From assembly GCF_900119165.1 (NCBI RefSeq), contig NZ_FPJG01000006.1, forward strand, positions 1,550,001 to 1,614,000: a DNA stretch of 64,000 nt, written 5' to 3'. Source of the DNA: Amycolatopsis australiensis. GTDB taxonomy: Bacteria; Actinomycetota; Actinomycetes; Mycobacteriales; Pseudonocardiaceae. The notes under the pieces were generated by a model, which saw only the letters and a program-made list of their open reading frames with translations, had not been told where the DNA came from and ran no database searches. Shown here one piece after another: positions 16,823-28,486 of the stretch (positions are counted from its first letter, which is position 1; each line of letters starts with the position of its first letter). Made by a program: the position numbers and the translations under genes.

Positions 16823-17440
16823 ATGTTGGACGCGAATTGGCCGGACAGCTGGCGGGGCGCCTTCCGCATCGAACTGCGCGCGGAGGCGATCGGTCTCGCC
16901 TGGCGTGGTTGGCCGGTGCTCCCGGGCGTCGACCCCGCTCCGCTGACCGAGGGCGACGACCTCACCTGGCGCCGCCCCATCCCGGCCAGTGACACCTGGC
17001 GCGAGCAGATCGGCACCCACGCCCACGAGGTCGCCACCTGGTTCTCCGACCGCACGCACAGCCTCCTCGTCGCCACCGGCACGGTCCTCGACGCGATCGA
17101 GGTCGACGACGAGCTCGGCAAGCGTGCCTGCCGCCTGCTCCGCTCTCTCGGCCACCCCGCGCCCATCGTCGCGATGCCGAACGGCCGCTGGCTCTTCCTC
17201 ACCACCGTCGCCGACAGCATCCCGGCCGAACTCGCCTCCCGCGCCTCCGTCCAGTGGCACGGCAAGGACAGCTACATCCCGCTGCCCCCGTCGCCGTTCC
17301 AGCACGGGGTCGTCCACTGGCGCGTCAAGCCCGAGGTCTGCGGCTGGCAGCTGCCGGACGCCGCCGAGGTGCACGACGTCCTCGTCCGCGCGCTGGCCGG
17401 TGCCGAAGCTCCGCAGCTGGTCCAGTCCACCGCGGCCTGA
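16823..17440 (+). CDS. Primase-polymerase (Prim-Pol) N-terminal domain-like protein
   Basis: A 205-residue cytoplasmic protein resembling the stand-alone 'bifunctional DNA primase/polymerase N-terminal' proteins common in actinobacteria. The recognisable segments are LRAEAIGLAWRGWPVLPG at the N-terminus, SLLVATGTVLDAIEV in the middle and FQHGVVHWRVKPEVCGW near the end. The helicase part found in plasmid and phage versions is absent, and I cannot identify a complete catalytic triad, so activity is unproven. AGGA lies seven bases before ATG 16823. It converges on the helicase gene with an 82-bp gap. Confidence 0.6.
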   Translation: MLDANWPDSWRGAFRIELRAEAIGLAWRGWPVLPGVDPAPLTEGDDLTWRRPIPASDTWREQIGTHAHEVATWFSDRTHSLLVATGTVLDAIEVDDELGKRACRLLRSLGHPAPIVAMPNGRWLFLTTVADSIPAELASRASVQWHGKDSYIPLPPSPFQHGVVHWRVKPEVCGWQLPDAAEVHDVLVRALAGAEAPQLVQSTAA

Positions 17441-17522
17441 CCTTCCGGCCACCGCCGCCGGCCGGTCCCAGCCCGGCCGAGGCGGAGCACGACACAACTC
17501 CATGAACCACCAAGTGGCCGTC

Positions 17523-20333
17523 CTAGGCGCCGTGTTGACGCAACGCCCCGAGCACGGTTTCCAGAACGGCCACCGCCCCCGCCTTGTCCAGCGGATCGTT
17601 GCCGTTCCCGCACTTCGGCGACTGGACGCAGGACGGGCATCCCGTCGGGCACTCGCAGGAGACGATCGCCTCCCGCGTTGCGGCCAGCCACGGGACAATC
17701 GCGGCATAACCGCGTTCGGCGAATCCCGCACCCCCGGGATGGCCGTCATGCACGAACACCGTCGCCTCCCCGGTGTCTTCGTGCCACGCGGTGCTCACCC
17801 CGCCGATGTCCCACCGGTCGCACGTAGCGAACAGCGGTAGCAGGCCGATCGCCGCGTGCTCGGCGGCATGCAGGGCACCGGGGACCCGTGCCGGAACCAA
17901 ACCGGCACCCCCCGGTGCCCTGCCACCCTCGTGAGCGGGCCCCCGACCGCTCGCCAGGGACTCCTCTCCGGTCCCCGCCGGCTCCACGGATTCGGTCCCC
18001 ACCCGATGGCCCCCGGTCCCCGCCTCGCCATCGGCCGCACCCCCGGTCCCGGTCGCAGCGCCGCAGGATCCGGCACGCCGCCCGCGCGTGCCCTCGGTCC
18101 CGAGCAGCTCCGCCGAGATCGTGTACCAGACCGCGCGCGTGCGCAGGCTCTGCTCCGGCAGGTCCAGCGGCGTGTGGTCCAGCACCTCACCGGACGGACG
18201 TCGCCGCAGGTAGCCGACCACCTGGGACGTCACCGCCACCTCGCCAAGGCACACGCTCACCCCGCCGAAGTCCTGCTTTTCCTGCGTGCTCAGCACGGAG
18301 ATGTCGACGATCTCGCGCGGTGTCGTCGTCCAGTCCGGGTTCTCCGCGTGCACCAGCGCCAGCCCCGTCTCCAGGTCCAGCTCGTCGACGACGTACGACG
18401 CCCCCTGGTGCAGGTACACCGCGCCGGGGTGCACCGCGAAGCACGCCGACCCCGGATCGACCGTCCCCAGCATCCGGCCGGAGTCCGACTCGACCACCGC
18501 GATCTGCTCGCCGCCGGTCCCGCGGATCCCCACCTCGGCGTGCGGCCGGTCGCGTGACGTCCAGTACCAGCCGCTCGACCGCCGCCGCAGCAGCTTCTGC
18601 TCCGCCAGCTCGGCCAGCACTTCCTGGGCCGCCGAACCACCGAACACCTCCAGCTCGGGCAGCGTCAGCGGCAGCTCGGCCACGGCGCACGCGAGCTGCG
18701 GCGCCAGCACGTACGGGTTCGCCGGGTCGAGCACCGCCGTCTCCACCGGCCGCGAAAGCAACGCCTCCGGGTGGTGTACCAGGTACGTGTCGAGCGGGTC
18801 GTCCCGCGCGACGAACACCACGAGCGCCGAATCACCGGCGCGCCCGGCGCGCCCCGCCTGCTGCCAGAACGACGCGAGCGTCCCCGGGTAGCCCGCCAGC
18901 ACCACGGCGTCGAGCCCCGCGATGTCGACGCCGAGTTCCAGCGCGTTCGTCGTCGCGACCCCCAGCAGCCGCCCTGACAGCAACGCCGCCTCCAACGCGC
19001 GCCGCTCCTCCGGCAGGTAACCAGACCTGTACGCCGCAACGGTTTCCGTCAGCGCCGGGTCCACTTCGGACAGTATGCGACGCGCACCCAGGGCGGCCAG
19101 TTCCGCGCCCCGCCGCGACCGGACGAACGCCAGCGACCGCGCGCCTTCGACCACCAGGTCGGCCAGGATCCGCGACGTCTCCGCGCCTGCCGAGCGCCGG
19201 ACCGGCGCGCCGTTCTCCCCGGTCAGCTCGTCCAGCAACGGCGGCTCCCACAACACCACCGTCCGGGCGCCGCGTGGCGACGCGTCTTCCGTCACGGCTT
19301 GACACGGAACACCGGTAAGCCGCGAAGCGAAAGAGGCAGGCGAAGCCGTTGTCGCCGAAGCGAGGACGAACACCGGCGAAGCACCGTAATGCTCGGCCAC
19401 GCGCCGAAGCCGGCGAAGCAGCAACGCGACATGCGACCCGAAGACGCCGCGGTAGCTGTGGCACTCGTCGACCACCACACAGCTGAGCCGCCGGAAGAAC
19501 GTCGCCCACCGGCCGTGCGCCGACAGGATCCCGCGGTGCAGCATGTCCGGGTTGGTGAACACCCAGTTGGCGTGCGCGCGCACCCAGTCGCGCTCCACCA
19601 TCGGGGTGTCGCCGTCGAACGACGCCGCCCGGACGCCCGGAACGTCCAAAGAGGACACCGACCGCAGCTGGTCGGCGCCCAGCGCCTTCGTCGGCGACAG
19701 GTACAGCGCGTTCGCCTTCTCGCCCGCGGCCAGCCGCGACAGCACCGGCAGCTGGTAGGCCAGCGACTTGCCCGACGCCGTGCCGGTCGAGATCACGACG
19801 TGCCGGCCCTCGTACGCGTGCGAAGCCGCCTCGATCTGGTGCGCCCAAGGAGCCGAGACGCCGCAGTCACGGAGCGCGTCCACCACCGCCGGGTGGGCCC
19901 ACGACGGCCACGGCACGCAGCGCGCGGCCCGGCCCGGCAGGTCCGTGACGTGCGTGACCGGGTTCTCGCGCGACGGGATGCCGGCGGTCACCCGCCCCAG
20001 CAGCCGCCGCCCACGTGAGTCGTCCACCCGCCGAGCTTGGCACAGGGGTCCGACATTTCCCGGCGACCCCGCTCTCCCAGACGCCGTGCCGGTCGAGATC
20101 ACGACGTGCCGGCCCTCGTACGCGTGCGAAGCCGCCTCGATCTGGTGCGCCCAAGGAGCCGACACGCCGCAGTCACGGAGCGCGTCCACCACCGCCGGGT
20201 GGGCCCACGACGGCCACGGCACGCAGCGCGCGGCCCGGCCCGGCAGGTCCGTGACGTGCGTGACCGGGTTCTCGCGCGACGGGATGCCGGCGGTCACCCG
20301 CCCCAGCAGCCGCCGCCCACGTGAGTCGTCCAC
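17523..20333 (-). CDS. DEAD/DEAH-type helicase with C-terminal four-Cys domain (MrfA-like)
   Basis: A 936-residue SF2 helicase of the 'helicase/secretion neighborhood' family (Rv3649 position), related to MrfA/Hrq1 repair helicases. Motifs: GTASGKS (Walker A), VVVDECHSYRG (DECH), SATTASP, QQAGRAGRAGD. Four cysteines in the pattern CECPTGCPSCVQSPKCGN near the end match the DUF1998 metal site. A Gly/Ala-rich insertion, coded at about 17925-18115, interrupts the DUF1998 region. The N-terminal 102 residues are duplicated in frame. The outer copy lacks the Walker A lysine; the GTG at 20027 gives the normal 834-residue protein and may be the functional start. Family function: damage-related 3'-5' unwinding. 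Confidence 0.88.
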   Translation of the reverse strand: MDDSRGRRLLGRVTAGIPSRENPVTHVTDLPGRAARCVPWPSWAHPAVVDALRDCGVSAPWAHQIEAASHAYEGRHVVISTGTASGRAGSPGNVGPLCQARRVDDSRGRRLLGRVTAGIPSRENPVTHVTDLPGRAARCVPWPSWAHPAVVDALRDCGVSAPWAHQIEAASHAYEGRHVVISTGTASGKSLAYQLPVLSRLAAGEKANALYLSPTKALGADQLRSVSSLDVPGVRAASFDGDTPMVERDWVRAHANWVFTNPDMLHRGILSAHGRWATFFRRLSCVVVDECHSYRGVFGSHVALLLRRLRRVAEHYGASPVFVLASATTASPASFASRLTGVPCQAVTEDASPRGARTVVLWEPPLLDELTGENGAPVRRSAGAETSRILADLVVEGARSLAFVRSRRGAELAALGARRILSEVDPALTETVAAYRSGYLPEERRALEAALLSGRLLGVATTNALELGVDIAGLDAVVLAGYPGTLASFWQQAGRAGRAGDSALVVFVARDDPLDTYLVHHPEALLSRPVETAVLDPANPYVLAPQLACAVAELPLTLPELEVFGGSAAQEVLAELAEQKLLRRRSSGWYWTSRDRPHAEVGIRGTGGEQIAVVESDSGRMLGTVDPGSACFAVHPGAVYLHQGASYVVDELDLETGLALVHAENPDWTTTPREIVDISVLSTQEKQDFGGVSVCLGEVAVTSQVVGYLRRRPSGEVLDHTPLDLPEQSLRTRAVWYTISAELLGTEGTRGRRAGSCGAATGTGGAADGEAGTGGHRVGTESVEPAGTGEESLASGRGPAHEGGRAPGGAGLVPARVPGALHAAEHAAIGLLPLFATCDRWDIGGVSTAWHEDTGEATVFVHDGHPGGAGFAERGYAAIVPWLAATREAIVSCECPTGCPSCVQSPKCGNGNDPLDKAGAVAVLETVLGALRQHGA

Positions 20334-20385
20334 CCGCCGAGCTTGGCACAGGGGTCCGACATTTCCCGGCGACCCCGCTCTCCCA
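19774..20385. repeat. 306-bp in-frame tandem duplication at the helicase 5' end
   Basis: Bases 19774-20079 recur at 20080-20385. I found a single difference (GAGACG versus GACACG), which is silent in the helicase frame. Each copy contains the upstream flank, the GTG start and the first ~85 codons of the helicase, ending just before the Walker A lysine. Near identity implies a recent event or an assembly artefact. Confidence 0.95.
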
Positions 20386-20646
20386 ACGGAATCGGGCCAG
20401 AGGGATCGATCAAGTGAGGAGCCTCACAAGGTAACGGAACGTGCCGTCACGGGGACGCCCTAAACGCGCTGGTTGCGATACCAATACACTCCGGCAATCC
20501 ACACCCTCTGTGGTGAGTGTCATGAGAGACGTGCATCGCTGCACGGCTAGCGTGTCGCTCGGTACAGGGTCCATGCCAGCGCCGGCCGTGTCGAACCCTC
20601 GGCTTGCCGTCGACGCTGGCGCACGGCGACGTCTCCTGGAGGACGA
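20386..20646 (+). promoter_or_regulatory. hppA leader region with hairpin
   Basis: Gene-free DNA before hppA. A two-part stem-loop spans 20486-20520: ACACTC pairs with GAGTGT, and inside it CCACA 20499-20503 pairs with TGTGG 20509-20513. A TAGCGT hexamer near 20546 could be a -10. The ribosome site GGAGG stands directly before ATG 20647. The hairpin may be a regulatory leader or the end of transcription from the other side. Confidence 0.35.
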
Positions 20647-22944
20647 ATGTCACGGCAGTTCCTCGCGGAGGGCGGGTCCATCACGCTCTCCGGAGGTGGC
20701 TACACGATTGTCGGTGTAGTCGCCGTGGTCGCGCTTGCCGCACTCGTCATCGGCTACGTCCTGCTCAAGGAGGTGCTGGCCGCAGGCCAGGGCACCGCCA
20801 AGATGCAGGACATCGCCAAGGCGGTGCAGGAAGGCGCGGCCGCATACCTGAAGCGGCAGCGGAACACCCTCGCGATCTTCGGCGTGATCGTGTTCCTCCT
20901 GCTCTTCGTGCTTCCCGCCGACGACTGGAACGAGAAGATCGGCCGGTCGATCTTCTTCCTGGTCGGTGCGGGCTTCTCGTTCGCGATCGGCTACCTCGGC
21001 ATGTGGCTGGCCACGCAGGCGAACCTGCGGGTCGCGGCCGCGTCGCGGGAGGAGGGCGGCCGCGAGAAGGCGATGCGCGTCGCGTTCCGCACCGGTGGCG
21101 TGGTCGGCATGATCACCGTCGGCCTCGGCCTCTTCGGTGCCGCGGTCGTCGTGCTCGTCTACACCGGCCAGGCGCCCAAGGTGCTCGAGGGCTTCGGCTT
21201 CGGCGCCGCGCTGATCGCGATGTTCATGCGTGTCGGCGGCGGCATCTTCACCAAGGCCGCCGACGTCGGCGCGGACCTGGTCGGCAAGGTCGAGCAGGGC
21301 ATCCCGGAGGACGACCCGCGCAACGCCGCGACCATCGCGGACAACGTGGGCGACAACGTCGGTGACTGCGCAGGCATGGCCGCGGACCTCTTCGAGTCCT
21401 ACGCCGTCATGCTGGTCGCCGCGCTGATCCTGGGCAGCACCGCCTTCGGCGTGCACGGCCTGATCTTCCCGCTGATCGTGCCGGCCATCGGTGTCGTCAC
21501 CGCGGTCATCGGTGTCTACATCACGCGGGCGCGCGCCGGCGAGGGCGGCCTGGTCACGATCAACCGCTCCTTCTACATCTCCGCGGTCATCTCCGCGGTG
21601 CTGTCGGCGATCGCGGCGTTCGTGTACCTGCCGAGCAGCTTCTCCGACTTCGGCGGGGACTTCGCCAAGACGTCGGGCAACCCGGCGGTCATCGCGACCG
21701 TCGCGGTGATCATCGGCATCGTGCTCGCGGCGATCATCCTGAAGCTGACCGGCTACTACACCGGCACCGAGTACAAGCCGGTCAAGGACGTCGGCAAGAC
21801 GTCGGAAACCGGCCCGGCGACGGTGATCCTGTCCGGCATCTCGGTCGGGTTCGAGTCCGCTGTGTACACGGCGCTCGTGATCGGCGCGGCGGTCTTCGGC
21901 GCCTACCTGCTCGGCGGCGGCGTCGCGCTCTTCGCCGTGGCGCTGGCCGGCACCGGCCTGCTGACCACCGTCGGCGTCATCGTCGCGATGGACACCTTCG
22001 GCCCGGTTTCGGACAACGCGCAGGGCATCGCGGAGATGTCCGGCGACGTCGACGAGAAGGCCGCGCAGATCCTCACCGAGCTCGACGCGGTCGGCAACAC
22101 CACCAAGGCGATCACCAAGGGCATCGCGATCGCCACGGCGGTCCTCGCGGCGACGGCGCTGTTCGGGTCCTACTCGGACGCGATCACCAAGGCGCTGTCG
22201 GGCATGGGCACCGGGGTGGCCACCGGTGTCGACGCGGCGAAGTCGTTCATCAACGAGGTCGTCAGCCCGAACACGCTCGTCGGCGTGATCGTCGGCGCGG
22301 CCGTGGTGTTCCTCTTCTCCGGTCTCGCGGTGAACGCGGTGTCCCGCGCCGCCGGCGCGGTCGTGTTCGAGGTGCGCCGCCAGTTCCGCGACATCCCGGG
22401 GATCATGGAGGGCACCACCCGTCCCGAGTACGGCAAGGTCGTCGACATCGTCACGCGCGACTCGCTGCGTGAGCTGACGACGCCGGGTCTGCTGGCGGTC
22501 TTCGCCCCGATCGCGGTCGGCTTCGGCCTCGGCACCGGCGCGCTCGCCGGCTACCTGGCCGGCGCGATCGCCTGCGGCACCCTGATGGCGATCTTCCTCG
22601 CCAACTCCGGTGGCGCGTGGGACAACGCGAAGAAGCTGGTCGAGGACGGCAACCACGGCGGCAAGGGCTCGTCCGCGCACGAGGCCACCGTCATCGGTGA
22701 CACCGTCGGTGACCCGTTCAAGGACACCGCCGGCCCGGCGATCAACCCGCTGATCAAGGTCATGAACCTGGTCTCCGTGCTGATCGCGCCCGCCGTCGTG
22801 CAGTTCTCGATCGGCCCGGACGCCAACACCGCGGTCCGCATCATCATCTCGCTGGTCGCGGTCGCCGTGATCGTGGCCGCGATCGTGGTGTCGAAGCGGC
22901 GGGGCACCGTCATTTCGGACACGCCGGCCGAGGTCAAGGCCTGA
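20647..22944 (+). CDS. hppA: K+-independent proton-pumping membrane pyrophosphatase
   Basis: A 765-residue, roughly 16-TM enzyme that couples hydrolysis of pyrophosphate to proton export. Substrate and Mg2+ ligands are visible in FTKAADVGADLVGKVE, DNVGDNVGDCAGMAADLFES and GDTVGDPFKDTAGPAINPL. At about residue 483 the sequence is GNTTKAITKG; lysine here, instead of alanine, marks the K+-independent proton-pump subclass. GGAGG precedes ATG 20647. The gene stands between helicase and topA neighbours, where mycobacteria have cspA instead. It complements the soluble pyrophosphatase encoded at 44.7 kb. Confidence 0.96.
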   Translation: MSRQFLAEGGSITLSGGGYTIVGVVAVVALAALVIGYVLLKEVLAAGQGTAKMQDIAKAVQEGAAAYLKRQRNTLAIFGVIVFLLLFVLPADDWNEKIGRSIFFLVGAGFSFAIGYLGMWLATQANLRVAAASREEGGREKAMRVAFRTGGVVGMITVGLGLFGAAVVVLVYTGQAPKVLEGFGFGAALIAMFMRVGGGIFTKAADVGADLVGKVEQGIPEDDPRNAATIADNVGDNVGDCAGMAADLFESYAVMLVAALILGSTAFGVHGLIFPLIVPAIGVVTAVIGVYITRARAGEGGLVTINRSFYISAVISAVLSAIAAFVYLPSSFSDFGGDFAKTSGNPAVIATVAVIIGIVLAAIILKLTGYYTGTEYKPVKDVGKTSETGPATVILSGISVGFESAVYTALVIGAAVFGAYLLGGGVALFAVALAGTGLLTTVGVIVAMDTFGPVSDNAQGIAEMSGDVDEKAAQILTELDAVGNTTKAITKGIAIATAVLAATALFGSYSDAITKALSGMGTGVATGVDAAKSFINEVVSPNTLVGVIVGAAVVFLFSGLAVNAVSRAAGAVVFEVRRQFRDIPGIMEGTTRPEYGKVVDIVTRDSLRELTTPGLLAVFAPIAVGFGLGTGALAGYLAGAIACGTLMAIFLANSGGAWDNAKKLVEDGNHGGKGSSAHEATVIGDTVGDPFKDTAGPAINPLIKVMNLVSVLIAPAVVQFSIGPDANTAVRIIISLVAVAVIVAAIVVSKRRGTVISDTPAEVKA

Positions 22945-22960
22945 CACCGGCAGCCAACCA

Positions 22961-23000
22961 CCCCGGGCCCGGCACGCAGCGTCGCGTGCCGGGCCCGGGG
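22961..23000 (+). terminator. Strong intrinsic terminator of hppA
   Basis: A perfect 17-bp GC stem (22961-22977 with 22984-23000) and a 6-nt loop, 17 bp after the hppA stop. There is no U-tract, as usual in this GC range. Confidence 0.85.
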
Positions 23001-23090
23001 CGTCCCACCGTTGGCACGGCGACTTGCGACACGGCACCGAGCCGGTACCGTCGGGCGTTGCCGGGACGTCGTCGGGCAGGAGGTGCGCAG

Positions 23091-23675
23091 GTGCGGCCGC
23101 GGTCAACCGTTTTCGCCGCCCTGACCACGATGATCGCGATCGGCCTCGCCGGCTGCGGGCAGGCCCCGCCGGCGCCGCCGCGGGACCAGGGTCTGCCGGT
23201 GACGACCGTGGCGCCGCAGGCCGATCCCGCGGCGAGATGGGCGGACGCCTACTGCGACGCCGTGACCCACCTGGTCCGCACGCTGGCGCAACTGCCCGCC
23301 GTCGACCCCAGCACGCCGCAGCAGGCGTCCCGGACGTCGAGCGACCTGCTTTCCTCCGTGGTCGCCGGGCTCGACCGGAGTCTCGCCGGGCTGAACGCGC
23401 TGGGTGCCCCGCCGGTGCCGTCGGCGGATGGCGGCCGCGAGGACGTCATCGGGCAGTTCACCGGCATCCGGCAGCAGGCCGAGAGCGCACGTCAGCGCAT
23501 CGACGCCGTCCGGGGCGACGCCGCGGCCACCAAGGCGGCTCTGGGCGAGGCCAAGGCCACGCTGGACCGCCTCGACGCACTCGACTACCTCAAGGGACTC
23601 CGGGCGGCTCCGGCCCTGGCCGCGGCGGAACAACGCGCCCCGGCCTGCCGGCAGCTCGGTCAGCCGCCTCGGTGA
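23091..23675 (+). CDS. Putative lipoprotein of unknown function
   Basis: A 194-residue exported protein. The N-terminal segment ends in IGLAGCGQ, a lipobox that would be acylated on Cys. The mature part begins with a Pro-rich linker and is otherwise alpha-helical (WADAYCDAVTHLVRTLAQLP, then ARQRIDAVRGDAAATKAALGEA). Two further cysteines, near the start and the end of the mature domain, could form a disulfide. GTG 23091 has GGAGG seven bases upstream. I recognise no family; the helical four-helix character recalls small actinobacterial surface lipoproteins. Confidence 0.75.
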   Translation: MRPRSTVFAALTTMIAIGLAGCGQAPPAPPRDQGLPVTTVAPQADPAARWADAYCDAVTHLVRTLAQLPAVDPSTPQQASRTSSDLLSSVVAGLDRSLAGLNALGAPPVPSADGGREDVIGQFTGIRQQAESARQRIDAVRGDAAATKAALGEAKATLDRLDALDYLKGLRAAPALAAAEQRAPACRQLGQPPR

Positions 23676-23700
23676 AGATCCGCGTGAGTCTCGCCACCTA

Positions 23701-23726
23701 TCGAACTTGTGTTCTAGTATGGCGCG
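23701..23726 (+). promoter_or_regulatory. LexA-type SOS box overlapping a leaderless promoter
   Basis: TCGAACTTGTGTTCTA at 23701-23716 matches the actinobacterial LexA consensus TCGAAC-N4-GTTCGA at 11 of 12 fixed positions. Its right end overlaps TAGTAT (23715-23720), a good -10 box, and the GTG of the next gene follows after six bases. Repression by LexA would occlude this promoter directly. Confidence 0.75.
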
Positions 23727-24368
23727 GTGGATCGGACGATCTCGCTCTTCTCCGCCGAGGCCAGCGGGCCGGGTCTGGGCGACCTGGCCGGCCTGCTGTG
23801 CTGCCACGGCCAGATCACCGGCTTCGGGCGCACCGCCGCGCGGCTGTCGGTGGTCGTCGAGGAGCCGTGGCGGGCGCACGTCCTGGCGCGTGAGTTCCGG
23901 TGCCGCGGCGCGGACGCGCAGGTCTCGAAGGCCGATTGCGGTCGCCCGCAGGTGCGCACGTCGTTCCGCGTCGACCTGCTCCCGCTGGCGCTGCGGTGGC
24001 TGCGCGAGGGCGCGGCCGGGGACGGGTCGGGCAAGACCGTCCCGGAGGGCTTCCGGTTGAGCGGCGCGATGCTGCGGATGTGGGCGCTGGCCGGCGGCCG
24101 TCCCGGCACGCAGGGCTACCTGCTCGGCGTCGACCCGCTGGCGCCGGGCACGCACGAACGGCTGGTCGAGGCGCTGACGCCGCTGGGCGTTCCGGCGAAG
24201 CTGACCGGCCCGAAGGCCGAGGTCCCGGCGGTCAAGGTCACCGGGAAACGCCGGTTGGAGGCGCTGCTGGAGCTGATCGGAGAGCCACCGCCGGGCGCCG
24301 AAGCGGCGTGGCCCGGTGCGGAGCCACTGCCGGTCCCGCACCCGGAGGCCGCGACGAGCACGGCCTGA
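23727..24368 (+). CDS. WhiA-like protein without the HTH domain (Rv3647c position)
   Basis: A 213-residue protein in the place of M. tuberculosis Rv3647c, beside topA. Its layout recalls the N-terminal and LAGLIDADG-like parts of WhiA (LAGLLCCHGQITGFGRTAARLSVVV, a central segment ending in GFRLSGAMLRMWALAGG, and a second homing-endonuclease-like repeat). The C-terminal DNA-binding domain of WhiA is missing. The resemblance is structural and approximate. The gene is probably leaderless, with GTG 23727 six bases after the -10, and lies under a LexA-type box, so a part in the DNA-damage response is likely. Its biochemical role is unknown. Confidence 0.65.
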   Translation: MDRTISLFSAEASGPGLGDLAGLLCCHGQITGFGRTAARLSVVVEEPWRAHVLAREFRCRGADAQVSKADCGRPQVRTSFRVDLLPLALRWLREGAAGDGSGKTVPEGFRLSGAMLRMWALAGGRPGTQGYLLGVDPLAPGTHERLVEALTPLGVPAKLTGPKAEVPAVKVTGKRRLEALLELIGEPPPGAEAAWPGAEPLPVPHPEAATSTA

Positions 24369-24386
24369 CCGGGCGCGGGCGGCGCG

Positions 24387-25193
24387 TCAGGGCCGGGGGA
24401 GTGTGCAGCCGGCCTGGGAGAGGGCGATTTCGCTGGCCGCGGTGAGGCAGGCCGGAATACCGTAGGTCTCCTGGCCGTAGTTCGTCTTGTAGTGCACGGT
24501 CACGGTGCCGGCCTGGTCGACCTCACACGGGTTGTTCTCGGTGCAGCGCTCACCGTCCTCGTTGCCGGTGTTGTTGACGCCGACGACCTTGCCGCCGGAG
24601 ACGATCGGCGAGCCCGACGTGCCGCCGATGGTCTGGCAGGCGGAGGTGTAGCGGATGGAGTCCTTCCAGGTCCAGCTGCCCTCCTTCAGCCGGTACACGA
24701 ACCCGTCGATGGAGCAGGAGTAGATGCGCTTCCAGTACCCGGAGACGACGTCGATCGCGGCGCCGGCGGCCGGGTGGGCGCTGGACAGCTCCAGCGGCGA
24801 GATCCCGTAGCTGGACTTGATCTGCGCGTAGGTGGTGGTGAGCTGGTAGAGCGACACGTCGGTGTCGGTCATCGTCGCGTACACGATCTTCCTGGCGCGC
24901 AGCGTCGCCTTGCTGCCGCCGCTGGCCGTGAGGAGCGTGAACGTCCGGCTCGACGCGCGGTTGGTGATCACCTCACCCGGGCCGGGGAACCCGGTCTCGA
25001 GGCAGTGCCCGTTGGACATGACGAGCGCGGGCGCGGTGTCCGGGGTCGACGCGGGCTTGACCACCGAACCCGAGCAGTTGGACAGCGCCACGGTGCCGGC
25101 GAAGTCGGCCGCCGCCGCATTCGCCGGAGTGACTCCTAGTAATACTGTGGCGGTCACGGCGGTGAACAGGGCGCCGAGCAGGCGTCGGGTCAT
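24387..25193 (-). CDS. Secreted trypsin-like serine protease (S1)
   Basis: A 268-residue chymotrypsin-fold protease with a signal peptide cleaved near residue 26 (ANAAA). The catalytic triad is visible: His in MSNGHCLE, Asp in MTDTDVSLYQ and Ser in GGTSGSPIVSG. Several cysteines probably form disulfides, for example CSIDGF and CQTIGG. ATG 25193 has AAAGGA six bases upstream; a longer frame exists but has an arginine-rich non-signal start. It converges on the WhiA-like gene with an 18-bp gap. Extracellular proteolysis is likely; specificity is unknown. Confidence 0.9.
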   Translation of the reverse strand: MTRRLLGALFTAVTATVLLGVTPANAAAADFAGTVALSNCSGSVVKPASTPDTAPALVMSNGHCLETGFPGPGEVITNRASSRTFTLLTASGGSKATLRARKIVYATMTDTDVSLYQLTTTYAQIKSSYGISPLELSSAHPAAGAAIDVVSGYWKRIYSCSIDGFVYRLKEGSWTWKDSIRYTSACQTIGGTSGSPIVSGGKVVGVNNTGNEDGERCTENNPCEVDQAGTVTVHYKTNYGQETYGIPACLTAASEIALSQAGCTLPRP

Positions 25194-25488
25194 GGCGGAT
25201 CCTTTCGGCCGGGCGGGGAAACCAGTGAAGCGGTGACGTCCCCGCGCCCACCACCGTCGAACGGAGGGTATCCGGACGGTCACGCGCTAGGCTGCGCGGG
25301 ACGTGGCCGAAATCACGTGACAGGTACGTTGGGGAAACATCGTCGAGGTCAGCGGCGATGCGCTGGACACAGGACCGGCGGCGTGTTGGGTCACCTCCGC
25401 GCCGTCCGGCCGGGGAGAGCGTGCACACTGGCAGGTCGAGACGCGGGCCCTGGGTAGGGACGTGGTGCAGTCCCGGCGGCGGGACGAG

Positions 25489-28374
<2,886 letters not shown>

Positions 28375-28437
28375 AGCGCTGGTCGAAGGCCCTTGGGATG
28401 GTTCCCGGGGGCCTTCGCCACGCCTTCGGGTGACACC

Positions 28438-28486
28438 TCGAACGGATGTTCGGGAAATTGTCGGTGGTCCCGGGTTTCATGGACGC
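28438..28486 (+). promoter_or_regulatory. Composite damage promoter A: LexA-like box plus RecA-ND (PafBC-type) promoter
   Basis: TCGAACGGATGTTCGG (28438-28453) fits the SOS box TCGAAC-N4-GTTCGA at 11 of 12 positions. Four bases later comes TTGTCGGTG (28458-28466), then exactly 8 bases, then the -10-like TTTCAT (28475-28480). This is the RecA-NDp layout TTGTCRGTG-N8-TAnnnT that PafBC activates, with an imperfect -10. The GTG of the next frame follows after six bases, so the transcript should be leaderless. Confidence 0.7.

Noticed and set aside
23727..24368. Assignment as the sporulation regulator WhiA
   Set aside because: The C-terminal helix-turn-helix of WhiA is absent and similarity is only in layout; true whiA lies in the uvrC-yvcK cluster in actinobacteria.
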